A DNA stretch of 23,819 nt from Flavobacteriaceae bacterium. Its GTDB lineage: Bacteria; Bacteroidota; Bacteroidia; Flavobacteriales; Flavobacteriaceae. Below are positions 1-7,391 of the stretch, in pieces. The stretch is taken from contig JACXVH010000003.1 in NCBI GenBank assembly GCA_014763515.1, positions 1 to 23,819 on the forward strand. Reading direction: 5' to 3'. The first letter of the stretch is position 1. Every line of letters starts with the position of its first letter. Under the pieces are notes generated by a model that made no database searches, was not told where the DNA came from, and saw only the letters and a list, made by a program, of their open reading frames with translations. Made by a program: the position numbers and the translations under genes.

Positions 1-69
1 CTTAATCAGTTCTTAACTATTTTTGAAAAAAGGGTTCAACTTTAATTAAAAAGTCAAACCCCATTATTT

Positions 70-195
70 TTAACTTACACACTTTTTAGGATAGTGTCTA
101 AAACAATAACCTACCCCACCCGACCGCTCGAATTTTTCACCGCAACGATAGCACAATTTTAGCCCTGTCAGGTTGTTAAAACCTGTCGGGTTTAT
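70..195 (-). pseudogene. Start-less Cys-rich ORF remnant
   Basis: An open frame of 41 codons on the minus strand runs from just after a stop (196-198) to a TAA at 70-72. It has no ATG. The distal part is rich in metal-ligand-type residues: LCYRCGEKF, then YCFRHYPKKC near the end, giving a CxxC pair followed by further Cys and His. The first dozen codons come from the palindromic repeat at 164-190, which suggests the repeat has inserted into or replaced the 5' end of an old gene. I do not recognise the family. It could be a decayed zinc-ribbon tail or a chance open frame. Confidence 0.25.
164..190. repeat. Interrupted intergenic palindrome
   Basis: CAGGTT (169-174) and AACCTG (180-185) form a 6-bp stem around a 5-nt loop. 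After one T-T mismatch the arms extend with CCTG (164-167) against CGGG (187-190), including one G-T pair. It is GC-rich compared with its surroundings. It resembles short mobile or REP-like palindromes that occur between genes in flavobacteria (from memory, not checked). No T-run follows on the plus strand, so it is not an obvious terminator. Confidence 0.5.
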
Positions 196-235
196 TTATT
201 TTATCTTCACAAATTAAAAAAAGCACCTTTGCAAT

Positions 236-316
236 ATGAATATTTTTAAAAACTTTCTAAAAACAAAAAGCTCCGCGAAGAAGTTTGCGGAGCTAAATGT
301 TCTTGATAAGAAATAA
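236..316 (+). CDS. Possible 26-residue peptide ORF (doubtful)
   Basis: ATG at 236 opens 26 codons (starting MNIFKNFLK, ending NVLDKK) and stops with TAA at 314-316. A CTTTG sequence at 227-231 resembles the end of a Bacteroidota -7 box, which would make the message nearly leaderless, but the TA of the consensus is absent. Codons 12-20 coincide with the perfect 8-bp stem at 269-294, which is better explained as a terminator for the minus-strand gene. The peptide is basic and amphipathic. I see no known leader-peptide signature such as a terminal GG site. Confidence 0.12.
   Translation: MNIFKNFLKTKSSAKKFAELNVLDKK
261..294 (-). terminator. Rho-independent terminator of the coiled-coil gene
   Basis: AGCTCCGC (269-276) pairs perfectly with GCGGAGCT (287-294) around a 10-nt loop. 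Read on the minus strand, the stem is followed by TTTTGTTT (268-261), a U-rich tail. It lies about 100 nt beyond the stop codon of the minus-strand gene at 398. On the plus strand no T-run follows, so it works in one direction only. Confidence 0.75.
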
Positions 317-369
317 AATTACTGCTATTAACCTGTATCAAAATTAAGATGTTTCTTAGCTAAGTTGGA

Positions 370-384
370 TACAGATTTTCTGTA
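370..384. repeat. Small perfect dyad TACAGA-TTT-TCTGTA
   Basis: A 6-bp perfect inverted repeat with a 3-nt loop lies 13 nt beyond the stop codon of the coiled-coil gene, inside its probable 3' untranslated region. It may form a small hairpin in the mRNA. No U-tract follows directly on either strand. The function is unknown. Apart from the features already listed, I see nothing else in 295-397. Confidence 0.35.
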
Positions 385-397
385 CATTTTGTTAAAT

Positions 398-874
398 TTA
401 ATGCAGTTTGCGTAATTTTTTTTCTGCTTTATCTAAATCTTTATGTAAATCGTTAAGTTGTTTTTCTTTTTTGAGTATTTTCTCATTCATTTTAATTTTA
501 TCTTCTGGAGAAAGTTTTCCTTTGCGTTCTAGTTTTTCTAATTTTTCTTTTTGCTGTGCAATATCTTTATGTTGCGATTTAATTTTTTTGTTTAATTTCT
601 CAACATTATCATTTGCTTTTTCTAGCTTTTTTTGTTCTTTTTCAATTTTCTTTCTTTCCTTTTCTGCTTTATCGCGTTCCTTTTCTATTTTTTTTCTTTC
701 TTTTTCTGCTTTTTCTAAAGCTTCATTGTGTTTTTCTTCTAATTCTTTTCTTTCCTTTTCTAGTTTTTCTTGATTTTGTTTTGCTATAAGAGAATCAGAA
801 ACAATTTCTTGAGAAAATCCTAAATTTACCGTTAACAATAAGGCAAAAGCTGCCAAATAAGTTTTCATATTCAT
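398..874 (-). CDS. Exported coiled-coil protein of unknown function
   Basis: The product is 158 residues. Residues 1-21 form a signal peptide (a hydrophobic AAFALLL segment ending GFSQ). The rest, about residues 25-158, is almost all Lys, Glu, Leu and Asn in heptad-like runs such as KAEKERKKIEKE, which predicts one long charged coiled coil with no Cys and no enzymatic motif. It should be periplasmic or outer-membrane associated. A second ATG at 868 gives MKTYLAAF, an equally good start. The gene is divergent from the nuclease gene, with about 48 nt between likely start codons. A 7-of-8 match to TAnnTTTG at 917-924 (minus) may be its promoter, and a hairpin terminator lies downstream. Low-complexity composition makes family assignment by eye unsafe. 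Confidence 0.75.
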   Translation of the reverse strand: MNMKTYLAAFALLLTVNLGFSQEIVSDSLIAKQNQEKLEKERKELEEKHNEALEKAEKERKKIEKERDKAEKERKKIEKEQKKLEKANDNVEKLNKKIKSQHKDIAQQKEKLEKLERKGKLSPEDKIKMNEKILKKEKQLNDLHKDLDKAEKKLRKLH

Positions 875-922
875 GTGTTTTAATTAATTTTACGAAGTAA
901 CAGCTAAATGTATGCCAAAATA

Positions 923-1717
923 ATGAAATTTTATTCTTTTTTTGTTTTTTTATTATTTGTAGTTTCATGTAAACAGATTGATGAAGCACTTGTTGATAGT
1001 GTTGATGAGACAACTGAAAAAACGCCTGTAGAAACTGAAGATATAACTGAATTTGATTTTTTACCAACATCAACTTCAAATGCTATTTATAAACATGCTA
1101 CGTACACATTATCTTATGTAGAAGATTACGAACAAGCAGAATGGGTTGCTTATAGTTTAGAACCTTCAGATATTAAAGATACTAACTTTGATCGTCCTTT
1201 TTTTGAAATTGATGAAGCTGTAGTAACAGGTTCGGCACATTGGAAAAATTATAAAAACTCAGGTTATAATAAAGGACATTTATGTCCAGCAGGAGATAGA
1301 AGAGGAAGTTATAAGGATTATGAAGAAACTTTTTTAACTTCGAATATTTCGCCTCAAACTTATGAGTTTAATAGTGGCGTTTGGAACAGATTAGAACAAA
1401 AAGTACGTTATTGGGCAAAAAAATATGATGGTATTTATGTGGTTACTGCTGGCGTTCTTTCTGAAAATTTAGAAACAATCGGTTTTGAAAATGTAGCAGT
1501 ACCTAAATATTTTTATAAAGTTTTGCTTGCAAAAGACAAGTCACGTATGATTGGTTTTTTAGTTCCACATAAAGATTCAGACAAACCTTTGTATGAGTTT
1601 GTAGTGCCTGTTGACACAATTGAGAAAATGACTGGAATTGATTTTTTTCCTAATCTAGAAGATGAACTTGAAAATAAATTGGAATCTAAAGGAGATTATA
1701 AAGGATGGAGTTTTTAA
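923..1717 (+). CDS. Lipoprotein DNA/RNA non-specific endonuclease (EndoG/NucA type)
   Basis: This is a ββα-metal nuclease of the DNA/RNA non-specific endonuclease family, which cuts nucleic acids with one metal ion and a general-base His. From the ATG at 923 (264 residues) the N-terminus is a hydrophobic signal ending VVSC, a lipobox with the lipidated Cys at residue 16. An acidic linker of about 30 residues follows, then the catalytic domain. The active-site segment reads NKGHLCPAGDRR, where the family usually has DRGH, with His at residue 119. The metal-site segment is TSNISPQ...FNSGVWNRLE, with the expected Asn and Glu. An upstream ATG at 908 would put five extra residues before the signal and is less likely. 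The protein is probably anchored outside the cytoplasm for scavenging or degrading DNA. No inhibitor gene is adjacent. It converges on rodA with a 2-nt gap. Confidence 0.88.
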   Translation: MKFYSFFVFLLFVVSCKQIDEALVDSVDETTEKTPVETEDITEFDFLPTSTSNAIYKHATYTLSYVEDYEQAEWVAYSLEPSDIKDTNFDRPFFEIDEAVVTGSAHWKNYKNSGYNKGHLCPAGDRRGSYKDYEETFLTSNISPQTYEFNSGVWNRLEQKVRYWAKKYDGIYVVTAGVLSENLETIGFENVAVPKYFYKVLLAKDKSRMIGFLVPHKDSDKPLYEFVVPVDTIEKMTGIDFFPNLEDELENKLESKGDYKGWSF

Positions 1718-1719
1718 AA

Positions 1720-2976
1720 CTACCATTCGTTTACTTTATTAGCGTCTAGTTTTATAAAAATAAATAGCATAATTGTAAATGCCCATAAACTTGAACCTCC
1801 ATACGAGAAAAATGGTAACGGTACTCCAATTGTAGGGAATAATTTTACAAGCATCGCAATATTTACAAAAAAGTGAATAAATAAATAAGTAGCTACACAG
1901 TAACCATACACACGACTAAATTTAGTTTTTTGGTTTTCAGCTAAGTATATTATTCTTAAGAATAGTGTAACAAATAGTATAATAACTAAACTTGCGCCCA
2001 CAAAACCCCATTCTTCGCCAACTGTTGTAAAAATATAATCGGTGTGTTGTTCGGGTACAAATCCTCCCTTAGTTTGAGTTCCTTCTAAATAACCTTTTCC
2101 TAATAAGCCACCAGATCCAATTGCAATCATTGATTGATTTAAATTGTATCCTTCTTTTTTCATATCGACTTCCTCACCAATTAAAACGTCGATTCTATCT
2201 TTTTGATGCGGTTCTAATACTTCATTATAAACAAAGTTTACCGAGTAAACAAAACCTGCGACTACTGCTAAAACAAATAGATATACAAATGGATTTCTTG
2301 AAATTTTTCTATTGTTTAAAAAGTGTAGTATTGCTAAAACAGTAAATATGATTATTATATATAATGGATTAAATAGCAAAGCTGCAAAAAACAAACCTAT
2401 TGCTGTTGCTCCAGCTATTAAATACCAACTCGGCAGTCCTTCTCTGTTCAAAACAAAAACTAAAGATAAAAATATCATAGCACTACCAGCATCGGGTTGC
2501 ATTAAAATTAATAAAACAGGTAAACCAATTATGGCAAATGCGATTAATTGGTGTTTCCAAAGTTTAAGATTAATTTGAGAATAACTTAAGTATTTAGCTA
2601 ATAGTAATGCTGTTGCCGTTTTCACAAACTCTGAAGGTTGGAAGCCAAATCCACCAAATTGATACCAGTTGGTTTGTCCTTTTTTTGTAACACCAAAGAC
2701 AAAGAGCCCTAATAATAAAAAAATACCTAGTCCATAAAAGACAAAAGAAAGTCGTTCAAAGATTTTTGCATCAATAAAAAGTAAAATGAAAATTAAAGGA
2801 ATACTCAAGAAAATGAAAATCATTTGACGGCCATAATTTTGGCTGAAATCAAAAACAGAAGCACCTTCAGCAGGTAATGACGCCGAATAAATAGTCATCC
2901 ATCCCATACATACAAGAATAATGTACAAGAATAGTGTTAACCAGTCGATACTTCTATTTACACTTTGATTTCGCAT
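1720..2976 (-). CDS. rodA: RodA, SEDS peptidoglycan glycosyltransferase
   Basis: RodA polymerises lipid II glycan strands in the inner membrane as part of the elongasome with PBP2. The 418-residue product has the multi-span hydrophobic profile of the SEDS (FtsW/RodA/SpoVE) family. Visible motifs are NWYQFGGFGFQPSEFVK (about 103-119), QPDAGSAMIF (160-169), NQSMIAIGSGGLLGKG (280-295), EQHTDYIF (309-316, with D313 matching the essential SEDS Asp) and the C-terminal GVPLPFFSYGGSS. It is the last gene of the rod-shape operon. Its ATG shares one base with the TAA of mrdA (TAATG), so translation is probably coupled. The long cytoplasm-to-membrane alternation and full length argue against truncation. 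The next gene converges after 2 nt, leaving no room for a separate terminator. Confidence 0.96.
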   Translation of the reverse strand: MRNQSVNRSIDWLTLFLYIILVCMGWMTIYSASLPAEGASVFDFSQNYGRQMIFIFLSIPLIFILLFIDAKIFERLSFVFYGLGIFLLLGLFVFGVTKKGQTNWYQFGGFGFQPSEFVKTATALLLAKYLSYSQINLKLWKHQLIAFAIIGLPVLLILMQPDAGSAMIFLSLVFVLNREGLPSWYLIAGATAIGLFFAALLFNPLYIIIIFTVLAILHFLNNRKISRNPFVYLFVLAVVAGFVYSVNFVYNEVLEPHQKDRIDVLIGEEVDMKKEGYNLNQSMIAIGSGGLLGKGYLEGTQTKGGFVPEQHTDYIFTTVGEEWGFVGASLVIILFVTLFLRIIYLAENQKTKFSRVYGYCVATYLFIHFFVNIAMLVKLFPTIGVPLPFFSYGGSSLWAFTIMLFIFIKLDANKVNEW

Positions 2977-4889
2977 TAGTTTACTTCTTCGTCTTCGTTT
3001 TTAATTGCTTCCGCCTTAATTGAATCTTTTACTGGTTCGGGAGCACGTTGATAAATGATATTTTCAATTTTTTTGTATTCATCTAACAAACTTCCGTTTA
3101 ACATTCTATTTTCTAAATCTTTTCTTGTTATTTTTCCTTTTACATATTTTTCGATCATTAGAGTAGCAATAGGACCAGCCCATCGATTTCCCCAATAACC
3201 ATTTTCAACAAATACAGCAATCGCAATTTTAGGATTATCGGCAGGCGCAAAGGCAACAAATATAGAATGGTCTTTTAATTGGTAGGTTTTTCCAGCTACT
3301 CTAATTTTATTTTCTGCTGTACCCGTTTTACCACATATTTGTAAACTGTCAACTTTTAATGAAGCAGCTGTTCCTTTATTATATACATCAGCGAGACCTT
3401 TAATTACAGGATCAAAATATTTTTCATCAATTGTAGTTTGATGTTTGGTAACAAATTTTTTATCTAATTTTTCACCTTTAATTTCTTTTACAATGTGAGG
3501 GGTGTAGTAATATCCCTTATTAGCAACTGCAGCCATCATATTTGCTAATTGAATTGGTGTTGTTAAAACTTCACCTTGACCAATGGAGTTAGATATAATG
3601 GTTGTACTTCTCCAGCCTCCATTAGGATAAGCTCTTTCATATGTTTTAGAAGTTGGAACTAGTCCTTTAGCTCCAATTGGCATATCGGTTCCTAAAAACT
3701 GGCCTAATCCAAAACTTTTTACATTTGTAGACCATTTATCGACACTCACACTTGGGTTTTTGTACTTATCAATCGTTCTTTTGTAAACATTTGCAAAATA
3801 GGTATTACATGATTGATAAATTCCATTATTTAGTTTAGAAACGCCAGCATCGTGACATTTCATGAATGCACCTCTTCCATAATAAAACCCATGATGACAC
3901 ACAAAACTAGTTTCTTCGTTAATAACTTCTTCTTGTAAACCAATTAATCCAGTTACAATTTTAAAAGGTGATCCTGGAGGATATTGTGCCAATAAACCTC
4001 TGTCGTAAAGTGGTTTTGCAATAGAATCGTAATATAGTTTTGTGTAATTTTCAGATCTTTTTCTACCGACTAGTAAAGCTGGATCGTAGGTTGGCATAGA
4101 AATTAGCGCTAAAATTTCTCCTGAACTAGGCTCTATTGCTACAATTCCGCCTCTTTTATTAACCATTAATTCGGTCCCATATTTTTGTAGTTCACCATCA
4201 ATAGTTAAAACCAAGTCTTTTCCTTGTTGTGCAATTGTGTCAAATTTACCTTCTTTATATGGCCCAATAATTTTATTGTGTTTGTCCCTCAATAAATATT
4301 TAACACCTTTTATTCCTCTTAAAATTTCTTCATATTGTTTTTCAACACCTTGTTTTCCAATTAAATCACCACTGTTGTAATAAGGATTTTTTTCAATTTC
4401 AAATTCACTTGCTTGAGTTATAAAACCGAAAATATTGGCTCCATAATTTACTTGATAATCTCTTAATGCCCTTTTTTGAGTGTAGAAACCTTCAAATTTT
4501 CTTTCTTTTTCTTGAAAAGCAGCATATTCTCTTTTATTTAACTGTGAGATGAATACAGATGGTAATCTTCTACTGTAAACTATTGCCTTAGCAATTTTTT
4601 TATCAAAATATTCTTTTGAAATACCAAGTAGTTTACAAAATTCAAGGGTGTCAATGTTTTTTATTTCTGCAGGTACAACCATAATATCATAAGATGGTTG
4701 GTTTGCAACTAATAATTTTCCATTTCTATCATAAATATAACCTCTTTCAGGGAAGTCGTAAACTTTTTTAATGGCAATATTTTCGGCTTTTAATTTATAG
4801 GTTTCATCTATTACTTGTAAATAAAAGAAACGACTAATGAGTATTAAAGCACCTACTACTATTATTATGGGTAAGAGTAACTTTCTCAT
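2976..4889 (-). CDS. mrdA: Penicillin-binding protein 2 (elongasome transpeptidase)
   Basis: PBP2 is the class B transpeptidase that cross-links new glycan during cell elongation and activates RodA. The 637-residue protein has one N-terminal membrane span (about residues 5-25), a pedestal/dimerisation domain that includes ERGYIYDRNGKLL (48-60), and a transpeptidase domain. The three catalytic motifs are complete: S307-P-F-K310 (within PPGSPFK), S360-C-N362 and K521-T-G523 (CGKTGTAEN). Its ATG overlaps the mreD stop as ATGA, and its TAA overlaps the rodA ATG, both typical of translational coupling. The acidic tail after about residue 600 is an extension common in Bacteroidota proteins. The order mreB, mreC, mreD, mrdA, rodA fixes it as PBP2 rather than FtsI. 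Confidence 0.96.
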   Translation of the reverse strand: MRKLLLPIIIVVGALILISRFFYLQVIDETYKLKAENIAIKKVYDFPERGYIYDRNGKLLVANQPSYDIMVVPAEIKNIDTLEFCKLLGISKEYFDKKIAKAIVYSRRLPSVFISQLNKREYAAFQEKERKFEGFYTQKRALRDYQVNYGANIFGFITQASEFEIEKNPYYNSGDLIGKQGVEKQYEEILRGIKGVKYLLRDKHNKIIGPYKEGKFDTIAQQGKDLVLTIDGELQKYGTELMVNKRGGIVAIEPSSGEILALISMPTYDPALLVGRKRSENYTKLYYDSIAKPLYDRGLLAQYPPGSPFKIVTGLIGLQEEVINEETSFVCHHGFYYGRGAFMKCHDAGVSKLNNGIYQSCNTYFANVYKRTIDKYKNPSVSVDKWSTNVKSFGLGQFLGTDMPIGAKGLVPTSKTYERAYPNGGWRSTTIISNSIGQGEVLTTPIQLANMMAAVANKGYYYTPHIVKEIKGEKLDKKFVTKHQTTIDEKYFDPVIKGLADVYNKGTAASLKVDSLQICGKTGTAENKIRVAGKTYQLKDHSIFVAFAPADNPKIAIAVFVENGYWGNRWAGPIATLMIEKYVKGKITRKDLENRMLNGSLLDEYKKIENIIYQRAPEPVKDSIKAEAIKNEDEEVN

Positions 4890-5389
4890 CGCTTACTAGG
4901 TTTTATTAAATAAATAATTAATAAACAAATGATTAAAGTAAAAATACTCGTGTATAGAGTTTTTAATATCACGTCGAAGAACAAATCGAATCGAAATGCT
5001 TCTAAGAAAAACAAGCAAATATGATGTATAAAAACGGCTAAAAGGATAAATGTAATTCTTTCGGGCGATAAATTTTCTGCTATTTTTATAGTTTGATATT
5101 CATAACTTAATCCAAAGGAAAAACGGAATAAGTTAGGCCTCACAAATGCCAGAATTGTAGAAGCAAAAGCATGTACACCACCAGATTCGGAAAAAGCATC
5201 AACTAATAAGCCTAATAAAAAACTGAAAAATAACAAACTAAATCGGTTTCCATTAACTGGAAATAGTAAAATAAATAAAATGTATGGATAAGGATTGATG
5301 TAGCCAAACAAGTTAATGTTGTTGAATAACAATATTTGTAATATCAACAAAATTAAAAATCGAAATATATTTAAAACTTGTGTATTCAA
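4886..5389 (-). CDS. mreD: MreD, rod-shape-determining membrane protein (TTG start)
   Basis: MreD is a small integral membrane protein that works with MreC in the elongasome. The product is 167 residues with about five hydrophobic spans and few charged residues, and it fits the family by size, hydropathy and position more than by motif. FNNINLFGYINPYPYILF (22-39) is typical of Bacteroidota MreD. The first codon is TTG (5387-5389). The triplet just before it is the mreC stop TAA in the same reading frame, and no ATG occurs near the N-terminus, so the TTG start is forced. Initiation probably depends on ribosomes finishing mreC. The stop overlaps the mrdA start by 4 nt (ATGA). Confidence 0.88.
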   Translation of the reverse strand: MNTQVLNIFRFLILLILQILLFNNINLFGYINPYPYILFILLFPVNGNRFSLLFFSFLLGLLVDAFSESGGVHAFASTILAFVRPNLFRFSFGLSYEYQTIKIAENLSPERITFILLAVFIHHICLFFLEAFRFDLFFDVILKTLYTSIFTLIICLLIIYLIKPSKR

Positions 5390-6214
5390 TTATTTGTCAG
5401 TTTGTTTGGTTTCTAATTTTTCTTTTTCTTTTTTGTGTTTGTTTTCAATTATATATACATAACCAAGTGCAGTCATATCATTAAAAAGACGTACATTAAT
5501 TGTATAGTAATTAGTTTTAGTATCTACGTAAACTTTATCGATTTTTCCAATAGGAATGTTTTCAGGAAAAATTTCAGACTCAGAACCCGTTACAATTGAG
5601 TCTCCTTTTTTCAAGGATGCTAATCGCGGAACATCGATTAATTGAGCGTATCCTACATTTTTTCCATCCCAAATAAGTGAACCAAAATGATTAGAATTTT
5701 TGATTTTTGCGTTAATTCTAGATTTAGTATTTAAAATACTTAAAACTGTAGAGTAATTAGTACTAGTTTTTTCAATTATCCCAACAATTCCTTTGTCATT
5801 AATTACGCCCATGTCAGTTTTTATACTGTCTTTGGAACCAATATTTAACGTAAGGTAATTTTCTCGTGTATTGAATTTGTTTTTTATGACCTTTGCTTTT
5901 TTAACCGAAAATATATCAGTTTCTGTAGAAAATGATGTTTTAGAATTTAGTAAGGTGTCTTTTTTGTTAAAAAGCACTTCTTTTAATCGTGCATTTTCTT
6001 CGGCCAATTGTGCGTTTTTTTCTTTCAAACTTAAATACTCCTCTGCTTCATTTACTTTCTTGTAAATTCCACCGCTTAGAGCATTTGCTGAATTTATATA
6101 TTCACTTCTATGATAAGAATGTGATTTTATGGTAAGAATTAAGCTAATGCCCAAAAGCAGCAAAAACAGCAATCGATAGCTGTTTTTTACTAAAAAATTT
6201 ATTATTTGCTGCAT
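5390..6214 (-). CDS. mreC: MreC, rod-shape-determining protein
   Basis: MreC is a bitopic membrane protein whose periplasmic part scaffolds PBP2 and RodA. The 274-residue product has a single span at about residues 13-30, a coiled coil at about 51-85 (LSLKEKNAQLAEENARLKEVL region), then the β-rich MreC domain, recognisable from KGIVGIIEKTSTNYSTVLS and the conserved GDSIVTGSESEIFPENIPIGKI-type segment. A basic Lys/Glu-rich tail ends the protein. Its ATG lies 11 nt after the mreB stop. Its TAA directly abuts the mreD TTG and is the only in-frame barrier between the two genes. Confidence 0.94.
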   Translation of the reverse strand: MQQIINFLVKNSYRLLFLLLLGISLILTIKSHSYHRSEYINSANALSGGIYKKVNEAEEYLSLKEKNAQLAEENARLKEVLFNKKDTLLNSKTSFSTETDIFSVKKAKVIKNKFNTRENYLTLNIGSKDSIKTDMGVINDKGIVGIIEKTSTNYSTVLSILNTKSRINAKIKNSNHFGSLIWDGKNVGYAQLIDVPRLASLKKGDSIVTGSESEIFPENIPIGKIDKVYVDTKTNYYTINVRLFNDMTALGYVYIIENKHKKEKEKLETKQTDK

Positions 6215-6225
6215 GGACTATTGCT

Positions 6226-7254
6226 TTATTTTATAAGGATACTTTTGTATTTGTTTAAGTTTTTAAGAGCAATTCCTGTTCCTCTTACTACAGCTCTTAA
6301 AGGATCTTCTGCGATATAAACCGGTAAGTCGGTTTTTAATGATATTCGTTTATCTAATCCTCTTAGCATTGAACCACCACCTGCAAGATAGATACCTGTA
6401 TTGTAAATATCAGCTGCTAATTCTGGAGGTGTTTGGGATAATGTTTCCATTACAGCATCTTCAATTCTTTGTATAGATTTATCTAAAGCTTTTGCAATTT
6501 CGCGGTAAGAAACATCAACTTGCTTTGGTTTACCAGTTAATAAGTCTCTACCTTGAACAGACATTTCATCAGGTGGGCTGTCTAAATCTTCAGTTGCAGC
6601 ACCAATTTGTATTTTTATTTTTTCGGCAGTTGTTTCCCCCACAAATAAATTGTGTTGCGTTCTCATATAATAAATAATATCATTTGTAAAAACGTCACCT
6701 GCAATTTTAACTGATTTATCACAAACAATACCGCCAAGTGCAATTACGGCAATTTCTGTAGTACCACCTCCAATGTCAACAATCATGTTTCCTTTTGGTT
6801 GCATAATATCAACGCCAATTCCGATAGCGGCAGCCATTGGTTCGTGAATTAAGTAAACTTCTTTACCATTTACACGTTCTGCAGATTCTTTTACCGCACG
6901 CATTTCCACTTCTGTAATCCCCGAAGGAATACAAATTACTAGTCTTAGCGCTGGTGTAAATAATTTCTTTTTTAAAGCTGGAATACTTTTGATGAACATT
7001 TGAAGCATTTTTTCAGATGCATCAAAGTCTGCAATAACTCCGTCTTTTAGAGGGCGTATCGTTTTTATGTTTTCATGTGTTTTACCTTGCATCATGTTTG
7101 CTTCTTTACCTACGGCAATAATTTTTCCCGTAATACGATCTCTAGCTACGATAGATGGGCTATCGATTACAACTTTGTCGTTGTGAATGATTAAGGTGTT
7201 AGCAGTACCAAGGTCAATTGCAATATCCTCGGTCATAAAATCAAAAAATCCCAT
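6226..7254 (-). CDS. mreB: MreB, actin-like rod-shape cytoskeletal protein
   Basis: MreB is a membrane-associated bacterial actin that positions the elongasome. The 342-residue length matches the family. Visible actin-fold nucleotide motifs are DLGTANTLI (14-22, phosphate 1), DIGGGTTEIAVIALGGIV (160-177, phosphate 2) and the adenosine loop AGGGSMLRGLD (291-301). The N-terminus MGFFDF can form the short amphipathic membrane helix. It is the first gene of the mreB-mreC-mreD-mrdA-rodA operon, with a perfect -7 box about 50 nt upstream. The purH-mreB order is, from memory, frequent in Bacteroidota. Confidence 0.98.
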   Translation of the reverse strand: MGFFDFMTEDIAIDLGTANTLIIHNDKVVIDSPSIVARDRITGKIIAVGKEANMMQGKTHENIKTIRPLKDGVIADFDASEKMLQMFIKSIPALKKKLFTPALRLVICIPSGITEVEMRAVKESAERVNGKEVYLIHEPMAAAIGIGVDIMQPKGNMIVDIGGGTTEIAVIALGGIVCDKSVKIAGDVFTNDIIYYMRTQHNLFVGETTAEKIKIQIGAATEDLDSPPDEMSVQGRDLLTGKPKQVDVSYREIAKALDKSIQRIEDAVMETLSQTPPELAADIYNTGIYLAGGGSMLRGLDKRISLKTDLPVYIAEDPLRAVVRGTGIALKNLNKYKSILIK

Positions 7255-7259
7255 ACGCT

Positions 7260-7290
7260 TTTATAAAGGGTTTATAAAGGTTTATAATCT
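7260..7290. repeat. Three tandem TTTATAAaGG-type units in the mreB leader
   Basis: Units 7260-7270, 7271-7280 and 7281-7290 each begin TTTATAA, the first two continuing AAGG. Each TTTATAAA core is itself a palindrome. The block ends six bases before the mreB ATG, so on the mRNA it covers the ribosome-landing zone (read there as CCTTTATAAA units). It may affect translation initiation, or it may be simple slippage of an AT-rich leader. Confidence 0.5.
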
Positions 7291-7305
7291 ACAAAAATGA
7301 ACTCA

Positions 7306-7313
7306 CAAAATTA
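7306..7313 (-). promoter_or_regulatory. mreB promoter -7 box
   Basis: The minus strand reads TAATTTTG, a perfect match to the Bacteroidota primary sigma -7 consensus TAnnTTTG. Transcription would start near 7300, giving a leader of roughly 45 nt before mreB. No clear -33 TTG was found at the usual distance, so the assignment rests on the -7 box and its position in the purH-mreB gap. Confidence 0.45.
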
Positions 7314-7391
7314 AACAAATTAACGATATACTGATCGTACTAATTCATAAAGTTTGGTTACAAATTACAAAAAATAAACCTTTTAAAAAAA

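Noticed and set aside
1..397. tRNA or structured RNA in the long gene-free stretch
   Set aside because: No cloverleaf, CCA end or TTCRANNC box could be found; only short palindromes and a terminator are present.
408..773. Plus-strand 121-residue Ser/Phe-rich frame
   Set aside because: It is the antisense of the Lys/Glu-rich coiled-coil gene; TTT/TCT/TTC codons simply mirror AAA/AGA/GAA, and the opposite frame has a signal peptide and terminator.
908..922. Upstream ATG for the nuclease gene
   Set aside because: The ATG at 923 starts directly with a lipoprotein signal; the upstream start adds MYAKI with no benefit, though it cannot be excluded.
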